Translations under genes and position numbers: made by a program
Shown: one piece after another, positions 1 through 8,293 of the stretch
How the letters are laid out: each line of letters starts with the position of its first letter
Numbering within the stretch: position 1 is the first letter of the stretch
Source of the DNA: an uncultured Eubacteriales bacterium
GTDB taxonomy: Bacteria > Bacillota > Clostridia > Christensenellales > Aristaeellaceae
Length of the DNA stretch: 43,758 bases
Assembly (NCBI GenBank): GCA_902801165.1
Contig: CADCHI010000033.1
Span: forward strand, 1-43,758
Direction: 5' to 3'
Notes under the pieces: generated by a model
Databases searched by the model: none
What the model was told of the DNA's origin: nothing
The model's input: the letters and a program-made list of their open reading frames with translations, nothing else

Positions 1-46
1 GCCAAAGCGCCCGCTTTCCCTCAGATCCGGCGTTTTACTCATAGAA

Positions 47-147
47 TTCTGACTGTTCTTCTCCCCTCTCGACGCTCCCTGCCGAAGCAGATCCTCGCAT
101 CTCGAGGTTCGTTTTTTCTCTCTTCTCTGTATCGTTTTCAAGGTTCG
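47..147 (-). repeat. Left copy of terminal inverted repeat (rRNA-type leader)
   Basis: About 101 bases that are, in reverse complement, nearly identical to 43659-43758; I see one substitution (GTTCTT versus GCTCTT) plus a small difference in an AGAGA/AAAA tract. Read on the minus strand it starts just downstream of a strong promoter, contains the boxA-like ACCTTGAAAAC (134-144) and then small hairpins (CCTCG..CGAGG, and CTGC-TTCG-GCAG). Those traits are typical of rRNA operon leaders in Bacillota. The 16S gene itself would lie beyond base 1 and is not visible, so the rRNA assignment is inferred. Confidence 0.75.
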
Positions 148-180
148 CTGTGCGCTTCCCTTTCGTTCAGCGCATGTGTT

Positions 181-209
181 ATTATATCAAAGCAGCACCC
201 CTTTGTCAA
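181..209 (-). promoter_or_regulatory. Strong sigma-A promoter firing out of the left end
   Basis: On the minus strand, TTGACA (204-209) is followed after exactly 17 bases by TATAAT (181-186), a perfect consensus match. It drives the repeated leader at 47-147. The stretch 1-329 holds this promoter and leader and no gene I can support. Confidence 0.85.
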
Positions 210-329
210 GTATTTTTTCAAATTATTTTCTACGGAGACTTGTTGTTTAAAAGTGCCATGACCCACAATATATTGTATTTTCAGCCTTTTTAGCGCCAAA
301 TCAGGCGATTTTCCCGAAAAATCCATTTG

Positions 330-1484
330 TTAAGATATAGCGCTGCGCAGTCGAATCAGTCCTGGAATCGCCAGCAGGACAGCCGCAAGCGCCGCGAACG
401 CCATGGGCTTTCCCGATATGATTTTTCCAAAGAATAACACAGCTTCCGGCATTTGGACCTGTATCGCCGCGAAGGCGGCGCACAGCACTGCTGCGGCCAG
501 GCGCAGCGCAAAGTATTCCATTGTGGGAATGCCACAGCCCCGCAGCGCGTTCAGGTTTTGAAATCCGACGCACACGCCACCGAATCCCACCACCGCCGCC
601 GTAAGCGCCAGCCTCCACCTCATCCCCAGTGCCAACCCCGCCATCACCGCCGCGCCGGAGGGCACGTCCAGCGCGCACACCAGCGCGTCCGCGAAGCCCT
701 TCCCTATGACGGCCCGCATTGCGAAGGCCAGCGCACCGAACAACGTCATATATCCGCAGATCGTCAGCGCGGTCAGCACGGCGGCGCGCACCGGCTGTTC
801 CTCCGCCCTTCCTTCCTCAGCCGCGACTGCTTCCGTCCGATCCCGCCAGCAGCCGCGCAGCAGCAGCGCCAGGGCCAGCTGGGTGAACAGCTGCGCTCTG
901 AACAACACCCAACCCTGCGCCTCGCTTTCCAGCAGCCCCAGGCCGACGCCTCCGATCAGAAAGGCCGGACTGAAGCCCGTGATGGCGATCGCGAGCCGCT
1001 GCAGCTGTCCCCGATTCATGCCGGAGCGGGCCGCCGCGCGCCTGGCCGCGATGGCCCCTGCCGGGGATCCCGCTATCATTCCGATGAACATCGCCGACAC
1101 CGCCTCGCCGGGCAGGTTGAAGAGGCGGTGCATCAGCGGGGCGAGGAAACGCCTGCCAGCTGCGGCGGGCACGCCCGTCAACAGCGGCATCAGCGCCAGG
1201 AACGGAAACAGCGACGGCGCCACGACGGCACACCACTGCGCCATCGCCCGCGCGGCACCCAGCGCCGCGGCGGCGGGTTCGGACAGCAGCAGCCCGACGC
1301 ACAGCATCCCCGTGGCACACTTCAGCCCCGCAAGCCTCGCGCGGCGACGGGAAGCGGCGAGCGAACTACCGTTCCGCGCCAGTCGGCTCTCTCCCTTCAC
1401 GACGCAGGCCCCGCCCTTGACCCGCAATTCTCCGCTCCCTCGCAGGGATTTCTCCGCCCGCCCGGCAGTGGCAATCGATTCCAT
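330..1484 (-). CDS. YlbJ-like sporulation integral membrane protein
   Basis: A 384-residue multi-spanning membrane protein. After a basic N-terminus of about 55 residues come hydrophobic segments with the pattern of the nucleoside-recognition (Gate) family that includes YlbJ: APSLFPFLALMPLL, then LFNLPGEAVSAMFIGMIAGSPAG and AIAITGFSPAFLIGGVGLGLL. In Bacillus YlbJ is a sporulation-phase membrane protein; its transport function is not settled. The ATG at 1484 is preceded by AGGGGGTG at good spacing, but that Shine-Dalgarno is the 3' arm of a terminator-like hairpin, so a GTG near 1400 is an alternative start. It is the last gene of the minus-strand series before the outward rRNA-type leader. 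Family call moderately sure; exact ylbJ orthology not. Confidence 0.65.
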   Translation of the reverse strand: MESIATAGRAEKSLRGSGELRVKGGACVVKGESRLARNGSSLAASRRRARLAGLKCATGMLCVGLLLSEPAAAALGAARAMAQWCAVVAPSLFPFLALMPLLTGVPAAAGRRFLAPLMHRLFNLPGEAVSAMFIGMIAGSPAGAIAARRAAARSGMNRGQLQRLAIAITGFSPAFLIGGVGLGLLESEAQGWVLFRAQLFTQLALALLLRGCWRDRTEAVAAEEGRAEEQPVRAAVLTALTICGYMTLFGALAFAMRAVIGKGFADALVCALDVPSGAAVMAGLALGMRWRLALTAAVVGFGGVCVGFQNLNALRGCGIPTMEYFALRLAAAVLCAAFAAIQVQMPEAVLFFGKIISGKPMAFAALAAVLLAIPGLIRLRSAIS

Positions 1485-1492
1485 ACAAAAAA

Positions 1493-1524
1493 CACCCCCT
1501 GGCGCAGCCTATGCATCCAGGGGG
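1493..1524 (-). terminator. Hairpin with U-tract whose 3' arm holds the next gene's SD
   Basis: Arms CCCCCTGG (1517-1524 read on minus) and CCAGGGGG (1495-1502 read on minus) enclose a 14-base loop and are followed by TG-TTTTTT, the form of an intrinsic terminator for the upstream gene at 1568-2320. The AGGGGGTG inside the 3' arm is also the only good Shine-Dalgarno for the ATG at 1484. Confidence 0.6.
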
Positions 1525-1567
1525 AATCGATATTCATCTACATGGACGGCAGAAGCGCTGCGGTTCC

Positions 1568-2320
1568 TCAGAACCGCACCGTGCACTCGCCGCCTTCGCC
1601 CGCGCCGGGCTGGTCCACATAGAAGTGGACGGTGTTCTCGTCGTCCAGCCATTCGACCATCAGGGTGCCCCTGGGAAGGGGCTCGGCGGGCGCGGCGCCT
1701 TCTTCGCCCTCCTCCGTCGATTGCTCCTGGGAGACGAGCCGGGAGGCATCGTAGGTCAGGTAGATCTCGCCCTCCACGTCTGCATTGGAGCGATAGAAGA
1801 TGTTCATCACGCTGGGATAGGCCTTGCAGACGACGCCCCAGTCCTGGATAGAGGTCTCCGGATCGCCGTTCGGGTCCGCCTCGAGCCGGGCGGCCTTGCG
1901 GGCCTCGAGCCTCTCCTCATCCAGGTCGATGGCGCGCATCACAACCACCTTGCGCGCGCCGGAGGGGGAAGCCAACGTCGCGTAGCGCTGGGGAACGGCG
2001 ACGCTGCCCATGAAGCTGAGGTAGGTGAACACCACCACCAACGCCAGGGCGTAGACCAGCACCAGCAGGCCGCCCACGGCCACCTTCACGCCGCGCTTGG
2101 AGATGCGGCGAACCAGGGCGTAGCCAATCCAGCCCACCAGCACGACCACCGCCAGGAACGGGATGTGCAGCATGAGCATGCCGTTGATCAGCGTAAGTCC
2201 GCAGCGCTGCAAAATGCCCAGCACGATGACCACCAGCACCAGCATCGCGACGATGCAGAGGACGACCTTGTCCACGCGACTCAGTTCAATGCGCCTGCGG
2301 CTTTCCTTCTCAGAGTTCAT
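1568..2320 (-). CDS. Hypothetical membrane protein with three N-terminal TM segments
   Basis: 250 residues that I do not recognise. A charged N-terminus is followed by three predicted membrane spans at roughly 19-38, 46-68 and 78-102, then a soluble domain of about 145 residues on one side of the membrane. The soluble part has a low-complexity acidic patch (STEEGEEGAAPAEP) before a strand-rich C-terminus. The ATG at 2320 has an AAGGGTGAG ribosome binding site. It lies between the nucleotidyltransferase gene and the YlbJ-like gene on the same strand and ends at a hairpin at 1493-1524. No function is proposed. Confidence 0.7.
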   Translation of the reverse strand: MNSEKESRRRIELSRVDKVVLCIVAMLVLVVIVLGILQRCGLTLINGMLMLHIPFLAVVVLVGWIGYALVRRISKRGVKVAVGGLLVLVYALALVVVFTYLSFMGSVAVPQRYATLASPSGARKVVVMRAIDLDEERLEARKAARLEADPNGDPETSIQDWGVVCKAYPSVMNIFYRSNADVEGEIYLTYDASRLVSQEQSTEEGEEGAAPAEPLPRGTLMVEWLDDENTVHFYVDQPGAGEGGECTVRF

Positions 2321-2359
2321 AGGCTCACCCTTACCCCCAATTTCATTTCAGACAGATCG

Positions 2360-3259
2360 TCACAGCTTTTCGGGATAGACGCCCTTGGCGTGCAGCTCCA
2401 GCAGCGCCTGCTGCACCAGGGGACGGTCCTCCTGATAGGTCACGCCGAACCAGACGGCCTCGGTCTCCAGCATATCCACCGTGATGGCGCCGCCCTTGAG
2501 CAGGCTGTCCACCATCACCGGCAGCAGGCACTCCGCCTTGATGTCGGCGGGATCGGCGGCCTTCAGGAAGCCCTCGAAGTAGGTCTGCATGCTGTCGAAG
2601 ATCTCGGGCTGGAAGCCCCAGAAGTTCATGGAGACCAGCGCGTTGGGATCCAGGTCCCGGCCGGGCTCGCCCGCGGAGGTATCCGCGATACGGCCATCCG
2701 CGTACAGGCGAATCTTCGCCACCTCGTCCACGTCCACCATGCGGCCGTCCACGACCTTGCAGACGCCGCGGGTCACCGCGCCGTGGATGCTGACGGTGTT
2801 CTTCAGCCGATAGCCCACCATGGCGGCCTTGGTGGCGTCACGGTTGGCCACCAGGTAGTCGTGCATCTTCTGGAAGGAATCCACGCCGTAGTAGTCGTCG
2901 GCATTGATGACGGCAAAGGGCTCGTGGACGCACTCGCGGGCGCACAGCACCGCATGCACCGTTCCAAAGGGCTTGGTGCGACCCTCGGGCACGCTGTACC
3001 ACGCCGGCAGGGAGGAATAATCCTGGAAGGCGTATTCCACCTTGACCTTCTTCGCCAGCTTATCGCCGCAAATATGCTTCATGGCGTCCAGCATGTCGGG
3101 CCGGATGATGAAGACCACCTTGTTGAAGCCCGCGCGCATCGCGTCGCAGACCGAATACTCCAGCAGTATTTCATTGTTGGGGCCCATGCCCGTGATCTGC
3201 TTGTTTCCGCCGTAGCGGGAAGCCATTCCAGCTGCCATGACGACCAGCGTCGTATCCAT
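2360..3259 (-). CDS. Sugar-phosphate nucleotidyltransferase family protein
   Basis: 299 residues of the GT-A-type nucleotidyltransferase fold that makes NDP-sugars. The N-terminus TTLVVMAAGMASRYGGNKQ carries the nucleotide-binding signature (AAGxxxRxGG..K), and AVINADDYYG holds the Asp pair that binds metal and nucleotide. The family transfers NMP from an NTP to a sugar 1-phosphate; the sugar cannot be told from sequence. The start at 3259 is chosen because AAGGGATGG precedes it and the family motif begins at once; the longer frame up to 3334 lacks a ribosome binding site. The domain after residue 200 is unlike classic GalU or RmlA. The dUTPase gene lies 40 bases upstream on the same strand. 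Confidence 0.8.
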   Translation of the reverse strand: MDTTLVVMAAGMASRYGGNKQITGMGPNNEILLEYSVCDAMRAGFNKVVFIIRPDMLDAMKHICGDKLAKKVKVEYAFQDYSSLPAWYSVPEGRTKPFGTVHAVLCARECVHEPFAVINADDYYGVDSFQKMHDYLVANRDATKAAMVGYRLKNTVSIHGAVTRGVCKVVDGRMVDVDEVAKIRLYADGRIADTSAGEPGRDLDPNALVSMNFWGFQPEIFDSMQTYFEGFLKAADPADIKAECLLPVMVDSLLKGGAITVDMLETEAVWFGVTYQEDRPLVQQALLELHAKGVYPEKL

Positions 3260-3299
3260 AGTTATCCATCCCTTCGCTATTGTTTGTCTATAAAGTGTC

Positions 3300-3803
3300 T
3301 CAGCCGTTCCGGCTGGATTTTCCAGTGCTGCCAAAGCCGCCCGTGCGCTCGCCCTCCGCCGCGTCGTCCACGGTGAGGCCGAAGGGCACGAACACGCCCT
3401 GGGCGAAGGCCTCGCCCGCGGCCACCGAGACCGGGCGGTCCCCGGCGTTGATCATTTTGAAGAAGATGTGGCCCTCGTTGCGGGCGCCGAAGTAGTCAGC
3501 GTCGATGATGCCCACGGTGTTGTTCAGCTGCAGCCGGTACTTGAAGCCCAGCCCGCTGCGGGGGAACAGCATCAGCACCCAGCCCGCGTCGATGCGCGCG
3601 CGCACGCCCGTGGGGATGCGGATGGTCTGCCCCGGCTCCAGATGAAAGTCCGCTGGCGCGTAGAAGTCATAGCCCGCGGAGCCCGCCGTCGCGCGGCGGG
3701 GAAGGGCGGGCAGCTCCGGCGGGCTCGCCCCGTCGAAGGCGTCGGCCCAATCCGCGCGAAAGCGCTCCGGGCTGACGTGCATGAACTGCGCGACGCCCAT
3801 CAC
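3300..3803 (-). CDS. dut: dUTP diphosphatase (dUTPase)
   Basis: 167 residues with all five trimeric dUTPase motifs in order: SAGYDFYA (1), PRSGLGFK (2), NTVGIIDADYFG (3, including the catalytic Asp), AFAQGVFVPF (4) and RTGGFGSTG (5, the flexible C-terminal lid). It hydrolyses dUTP to dUMP and pyrophosphate, keeping uracil out of DNA and supplying thymidylate synthesis. The start overlaps the stop of the upstream deacetylase-like gene: GTG at 3803 (GTGA overlap) or ATG at 3800, so the two are probably translationally coupled. An N-terminal extension of about 35 residues before motif 1 is longer than in most bacterial dUTPases. Confidence 0.93.
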   Translation of the reverse strand: MMGVAQFMHVSPERFRADWADAFDGASPPELPALPRRATAGSAGYDFYAPADFHLEPGQTIRIPTGVRARIDAGWVLMLFPRSGLGFKYRLQLNNTVGIIDADYFGARNEGHIFFKMINAGDRPVSVAAGEAFAQGVFVPFGLTVDDAAEGERTGGFGSTGKSSRNG

Positions 3804-5008
3804 GCCTGTCCCTCGAAGATCTGGCGCTGCAGCTCCGCGTCGGCCACGCCGGTCTGCTCCAGGCCGTGGTCCTTCTGGTAGGCCTTGATCGCCGTCTCAC
3901 AGTCGTTGCCGTACACGCCGTCCGGTTCGCCGGTCAGGTAGCCCAGCTCGATCAGCTTCTGCTGCAGCAGGTAGACGCCCCAGGAATAGGCCGTCTTCTT
4001 ATAGGTGACGTACACCCGCTCGTAGGGCTCGGGCTCGGGGATCACGTGGTCCTCGATGGGCGTGGTCAGCTCGCTGGTCTCGTTTGGCGGATAGTCGAAC
4101 ATCTCGTTCAGCGTGACCAGCTGGTAGCCCTGCTCCACCACCCAGGGGATGAAGCGCAGCAGCTTATCCAGGTCGGTATTGGTGGTGTGGAACAGGTAGA
4201 TGGCGCCTGGCTTCAGGCCCTTGGCCAGCTTGGCGTCGTCCGCCGAGCCAGAGACCGACCAGTGGGCGATGCCGTAGTAGCCCATCTGCTCGGCGTACTT
4301 CTGCATGCGCTGGTCGCCGCGGGCGTCGCCGCCCCGGGGGCGCAGGAAGTGGCACTGGTACTCGACGCCCAGTATGTAGCTCAGCGAGAGCTGCTGCTTG
4401 TAGACCTCCTCGGCCATCTCAGAATCGCTGCAGGCGAAGAGGCCGTTGTGGGTGAAGGTGTGGTTCTCCAGCTCAAAGCCGTTTTCCCAGGCATACTTCA
4501 GAATCTCGCTCTGCTGCTTGCGGAGCACATTCTTGCCGATGGGGAAGATCGTCAGCTTGCCGCCCACCTCGATGGCCTTGTCCACGATCTGCTTCAGGTT
4601 GTCCGCCTGGAAGCAGTCGTCCACGGTGATGGCCACGATCTTCTCCTCCGTGTCCGCCTTCGAGAACACGGGGATGAAGCCCGGGGCGGTGGCCGTGGGC
4701 CTGGACAGCGCGCGCATGGACACCGTGTTCGGCGTCGGCGTGGGCGCGGCAGTGACCTCCGGCGTGGGCGCCGCGGTGACCTCCGGGACCTCCGCCTCAT
4801 TTTCGACGGAAGGCGCGGGGGTAGGGGTGGGGTCGTTCTGGGCCACCGCCGTCACGGCCGGATCGGGCGTGCCGCCCTTGGGGATCACCAGCACGATCAG
4901 CGCGACCAGCAGCAGCACCGCCAGCGCGCCACCGCCGATGAGAAGTCTCTTCTTCTGGTATGCCCGCTGTCGCTGGCGGGAAAAAGTGGTTCTGCTGCGA
5001 CCTGCCAT
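3800..5008 (-). CDS. Membrane-anchored NodB deacetylase with peptidoglycan-binding domain
   Basis: 402 residues. Order: basic cytoplasmic N-terminus, one membrane anchor (about 22-43), Pro/Thr-rich linker (50-110), polysaccharide deacetylase (NodB) domain (120-330) and a PG_binding_1 domain (about 345-400, LLQQKLIELGYL...DGVYG). The metal triad seems intact: TVDDC (D130, D131), H183 and H187 in NHTFTH, and RPRGG (R223) for motif 3. This fits removal of acetyl groups from wall glycan outside the cell, although motif 1 ends in Cys rather than Gly. The start at 5008 is chosen for its GGGGGAAG ribosome binding site. A paralogue with a broken active site lies at 9478-10755. Confidence 0.82.
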   Translation of the reverse strand: MAGRSRTTFSRQRQRAYQKKRLLIGGGALAVLLLVALIVLVIPKGGTPDPAVTAVAQNDPTPTPAPSVENEAEVPEVTAAPTPEVTAAPTPTPNTVSMRALSRPTATAPGFIPVFSKADTEEKIVAITVDDCFQADNLKQIVDKAIEVGGKLTIFPIGKNVLRKQQSEILKYAWENGFELENHTFTHNGLFACSDSEMAEEVYKQQLSLSYILGVEYQCHFLRPRGGDARGDQRMQKYAEQMGYYGIAHWSVSGSADDAKLAKGLKPGAIYLFHTTNTDLDKLLRFIPWVVEQGYQLVTLNEMFDYPPNETSELTTPIEDHVIPEPEPYERVYVTYKKTAYSWGVYLLQQKLIELGYLTGEPDGVYGNDCETAIKAYQKDHGLEQTGVADAELQRQIFEGQA

Positions 5009-5215
5009 GGCGCTTCCCCCCTCATGCAATCCGTCCGCAAAGCTGCTCAAAAAACAAAAAACGAATAAGAACACGGAATCCAAGCCCGCTATCCCATTCG
5101 AAAAACTACGACAGTATGCTTTCCCGATGCGCATTCAGTATAGCAGAATCCTTTATAAATGTCAATTACGGATGCGGCGCCAGCCACAGGCCGACGCCGC
5201 AGATTTGCCATGTCC

Positions 5216-5833
5216 TTATTCCTCTTCCAGCTTCACCAGGGACAGCGTGAACAGCGGCTGCGCCGAGGGTTCGGTGATGTTGATCGCCTCGGAGCTGCGC
5301 AGCGTCACGGTGGCGTCGTCGCAGGCATCGAAGATGGCCTGGGCCGTGAAGCAGCCGGGGCCCGCGCCACCGACCTGGGTGATGGCCGACGACTGGGAAG
5401 CGTCGTTCACGTTCAGCGTGATGGTGGAGTTCACATCGGCCCCCTCGGGCAGGCGCACGGTGTAGGTGGCCAGATAGGTGCCCGCCTCCTTCACGGTGAC
5501 CAGGCCGCTGTTGATGTTGAAACCCTCCCAGCCCGGGCAGCCGCAGTTGCCCACCAGCGGAATGACGCCGTTGGCGGCCACCGCCATGGGCAGCATGGCG
5601 CTGAACAGGCCGAAGCAATTACGTCGTCCGCAGCGCTTCCGCCCGCGTCCCCGGCGCTCGTCCCGATCGCAGTCACTGTCATTCACCGCGCCGTTCACGT
5701 CCGGGCAAGGCCCGCCGTAATAGGGATAGTTGTCCCAGCGATAGCGGCTCTCCAGGCTGTTCAGGCAGCCGTAGCTTCTATTGGAATTGCGGTCGTTCCG
5801 CCCGGAGCAGCCGCAGCGATTTTTGTTTGCCAT
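5216..5833 (-). CDS. BclA C-terminal-like (TNF-like jelly-roll) surface protein with Cys/Arg-rich head
   Basis: 205 residues. The first ~75 are hydrophilic and rich in Arg, Asn, Gly and Cys (about seven Cys, plus RRGRGRKRCGRR), with no signal peptide. The rest reads like the trimerising C-terminal domain of exosporium proteins such as BclA: NGVIPLVG, then GLVTVKEAGTYLATYTV, strand repeats, and FTLSLVKL at the end. In BclA a collagen-like stalk precedes this domain; here the stalk is absent and replaced by the Cys/Arg-rich head. I infer a spore-surface or coat protein made in the mother cell. Its Shine-Dalgarno AAAGGAGC is the 3' arm of a long inverted repeat (5839-5912). Confidence 0.68.
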   Translation of the reverse strand: MANKNRCGCSGRNDRNSNRSYGCLNSLESRYRWDNYPYYGGPCPDVNGAVNDSDCDRDERRGRGRKRCGRRNCFGLFSAMLPMAVAANGVIPLVGNCGCPGWEGFNINSGLVTVKEAGTYLATYTVRLPEGADVNSTITLNVNDASQSSAITQVGGAGPGCFTAQAIFDACDDATVTLRSSEAINITEPSAQPLFTLSLVKLEEE

Positions 5834-5838
5834 AATAA

Positions 5839-5912
5839 AGCTCCTTTCATGGGGGTTCGCTGCATACTACGCGCCAGGCGCGATATGCGTGCGTCCCCCC
5901 ATGAAGGGAGCT
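5839..5912 (-). promoter_or_regulatory. Long inverted repeat sequestering the SD of the BclA-C-like gene
   Basis: Arms 5839-5855 (AGCTCCTTTCATGGGGG) and 5896-5912 match at 16 of 17 positions. The 40-base middle is itself partly self-complementary (GCATA..TATGC and GCGC..GCGC). On the minus strand the 3' arm ends in AAAGGAGCT, the Shine-Dalgarno of the gene starting at 5833. It could end yicI transcription, hold the next gene silent, or both. Confidence 0.65.
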
Positions 5913-5938
5913 CTGTTTTCTTATATACTTCTGTTTTT

Positions 5939-8278
5939 TCAGAACGCGACCGTCGCCGCGCCGCCCTTTTCAAAGCGGAGCACCAGCGCGCCATCTTCCA
6001 CGGTCCAGGCCGCGCCGTCCACCGCCTTCGGGGCAGGGGCGTTCACCAGCGCCACGGCGCAGGGTTTTTCGCCCTCGAAGGTCACCCGGCAGCCGCCGTC
6101 CAGCGCCTCCAGCTTCAGCGCGCAGGCCTTGCGGCAGTCGCCGTCGATGACACAGGTCTCACCCTGGTACTTGCCGTCGTCCCCGGCATAGGCCCGGAAG
6201 GTCACGCTGTCGGCATAGTCGTACTCGGGGCCGTCCTCCTGCGCGCCCATGGCCACGATGCTGCCGGGCCGGGCGAACAGGGGCACGCTCAGATAGCCGC
6301 AGGGCTCGCTGTACCAGCGGACGCCCTGCTTCACCTCGCCGGTGAGCACGTGGGTCCAGCTGCCCTCGGGCAGGTAGTACTCCGCCTGGCCGCGGTCGTT
6401 CAGCACCGGCGCCACCAGCAGGCTGTCGCCCAGCATGTACTGGTTGGCCAGGTAGGCGCAGTTGCGGTCCTCGGGGAACTCCAGCACCATGGCCCGCATC
6501 ATCGGCACGCCGGTGGTGTGGGTCTCCCAGGCGTTGCGGTACAGGTAGGGCATCAGCCGCGCCTTCAACCGGGTGAAGAACCGGCAGACATCCACGGCCT
6601 CCTCGTCGTAGCTCCAGGGCACGCGCACGGTCTCGCTGCCGTGGAGGCGGGAATGGGTAGACAGAAGGCCGAAGGCCAGCCAGCGCTTGTACACGTCCGC
6701 GGTGGACTTCTTCTCGAAGCCGCCGATGTCGTGGCTCCAGAAGCCGAAGCCGCAGGTGGTGAGGGAGAGCCCGCCCCGCAGGCTCTGCTCCATGGCCTCG
6801 TAGCTGCTCCAGCAGTCGCCGCCCCAGTGCACGGGCATCTTCTGGCCGCCCACGGTGGCGCTGCGTGCGAACAGGAAGGCGTCCTTCTCGCCCTTCTTCG
6901 CCACGAGCACGTCCCGCACGGTCTTGTTGTACAGGTAGGTGTAGTAGTTGTGCATCTTCTCCGGGTCGCTGCCGTCGAAGTACACCGCGTCGGTGGGCAC
7001 GCGCTCGCCGAAGTCGGTCTTGAAGCAGTCCGCGCCCATGTCCACCAGCTTCGCGAGCTTGCCCGCGAACCAGTCCCGGGCGGCGGGGTTGGTGAAGTCC
7101 ACCAGCGCCATGCCAGGCTGCCACATGTCCCACTGCCAGACGCTGCCGTCCCTGCGCTTCAGGAAGTAGCCCGCCTTCGCGCCCTCCTCGAACAGCGGGG
7201 AAGCCTGGGCAATGTAGGGGTTGATCCACAGGCAGACGCGCAGGCCCCGGTCCTTCAGCCGCTTCATGAAGCTCTCGGGATCGGGGAACATGGCGGGGTC
7301 GAACTCGAAGTCACACCAGCGATAGCCCCGCATCCAGTAGCAGTCGAAGTGGAACACCGACAGGGGAATGCCCCTCTCGGCCATGCCGTCCACAAAGGCG
7401 CTGACGGTCTTTTCGTCGTAATCCGTGGTGAAGGAGGTGGACAGCCACAGGCCGAAGGTCCACGGGGCCGGCATGGCCGGCTTGCCGGTCAGATCGGTGT
7501 AGCGGACCAGCACCTCCTTGGGGGAGGGGCCATCGATCAGCATAAAGTCCAGCGACTCGCCCTTCACGGCGAAGCCCACCTTGCTGACGAACTCGCTGCC
7601 CACCTCGAAGCTGACCCGCTCCGGGTGGTTCACCAGCACGCCGTAGCCCCGGCTGGAGAGGTAGAAGGGGATGTTCTTGTAGCTCTGCTCGGTGGAGGTG
7701 CCGCCGTCCTCGTTCCAGATGTCCACGCTCTGGCCGTTCTTCACGAAGGGACCGAAGCGCTCGCCCAGGCCGTATATGTGCTCGTCCACGCCGAGGTCCA
7801 GCTGGCCGCGCATCCACGCCTCGCCGGCGTCGTAGGCATTGCTGCCCTTCCAGGCGGTGTTGACGTAGGCCAGGTCCTTGCCGGACATGCCGGTGATCCG
7901 CCTGTCCCCGTGGAAGAAGGCCAGATCCGCGGAATCCTTGTCCACGACCACGGACAGCGCGCCGGAGCGAGCGATGATCGCGTCTTCCGTTTCCTCGACG
8001 CAAAGCGTGCCGGGGATGGGCGCCGCCAGCTCAAAGGCGGGGCCATGGTCCAATACGCCGGCATAGTGGGTGGTCCGCACCCGCAGCACTCCCGGCATCG
8101 GCGCGGTGATCTCCACCGTCAGGGCCACGCCGCCGAGGGTGTCGCCCCGGGTCCGGATCTTCATGGTGGGACAGATGAGCGTCACGCGGTCCTCGTCGAC
8201 GCGGCACTCGTAGACCTGGGCAGCGCCGAACACATTCACGCTCTCGGCGTTGAGCCAGCAGCCATTGCTGAATTTCAT
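5939..8278 (-). CDS. yicI: Alpha-xylosidase, glycoside hydrolase family 31
   Basis: 779 residues, close to E. coli YicI (772). It releases alpha-xylose from xyloglucan oligosaccharides such as isoprimeverose. KTDFGERVP contains the nucleophile D422 and WGGDC the acid/base D488; their spacing of 66 equals that of YicI Asp416 and Asp482. The N-terminal beta-sandwich, the substrate-site run FDCYWMRGYRWCDFEFD and the C-terminal beta domains are all present. No signal peptide, so it acts in the cytoplasm on imported oligosaccharides. It lies 15 bases after a LacI-type regulator in the same direction. The ATG at 8278 is preceded by CGGAGGACG. Confidence 0.93.
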   Translation of the reverse strand: MKFSNGCWLNAESVNVFGAAQVYECRVDEDRVTLICPTMKIRTRGDTLGGVALTVEITAPMPGVLRVRTTHYAGVLDHGPAFELAAPIPGTLCVEETEDAIIARSGALSVVVDKDSADLAFFHGDRRITGMSGKDLAYVNTAWKGSNAYDAGEAWMRGQLDLGVDEHIYGLGERFGPFVKNGQSVDIWNEDGGTSTEQSYKNIPFYLSSRGYGVLVNHPERVSFEVGSEFVSKVGFAVKGESLDFMLIDGPSPKEVLVRYTDLTGKPAMPAPWTFGLWLSTSFTTDYDEKTVSAFVDGMAERGIPLSVFHFDCYWMRGYRWCDFEFDPAMFPDPESFMKRLKDRGLRVCLWINPYIAQASPLFEEGAKAGYFLKRRDGSVWQWDMWQPGMALVDFTNPAARDWFAGKLAKLVDMGADCFKTDFGERVPTDAVYFDGSDPEKMHNYYTYLYNKTVRDVLVAKKGEKDAFLFARSATVGGQKMPVHWGGDCWSSYEAMEQSLRGGLSLTTCGFGFWSHDIGGFEKKSTADVYKRWLAFGLLSTHSRLHGSETVRVPWSYDEEAVDVCRFFTRLKARLMPYLYRNAWETHTTGVPMMRAMVLEFPEDRNCAYLANQYMLGDSLLVAPVLNDRGQAEYYLPEGSWTHVLTGEVKQGVRWYSEPCGYLSVPLFARPGSIVAMGAQEDGPEYDYADSVTFRAYAGDDGKYQGETCVIDGDCRKACALKLEALDGGCRVTFEGEKPCAVALVNAPAPKAVDGAAWTVEDGALVLRFEKGGAATVAF

Positions 8279-8293
8279 GCTTCGTCCTCCGAT

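Noticed and set aside
1-42. ATG at 42 on the minus strand opening 14 codons to the window edge
   Set aside because: No Shine-Dalgarno at proper distance and inside the presumed rRNA leader; too short to judge.
138-326. 62-codon minus-strand frame near the left end
   Set aside because: It runs through the rRNA-type promoter and leader and has no ribosome binding site.
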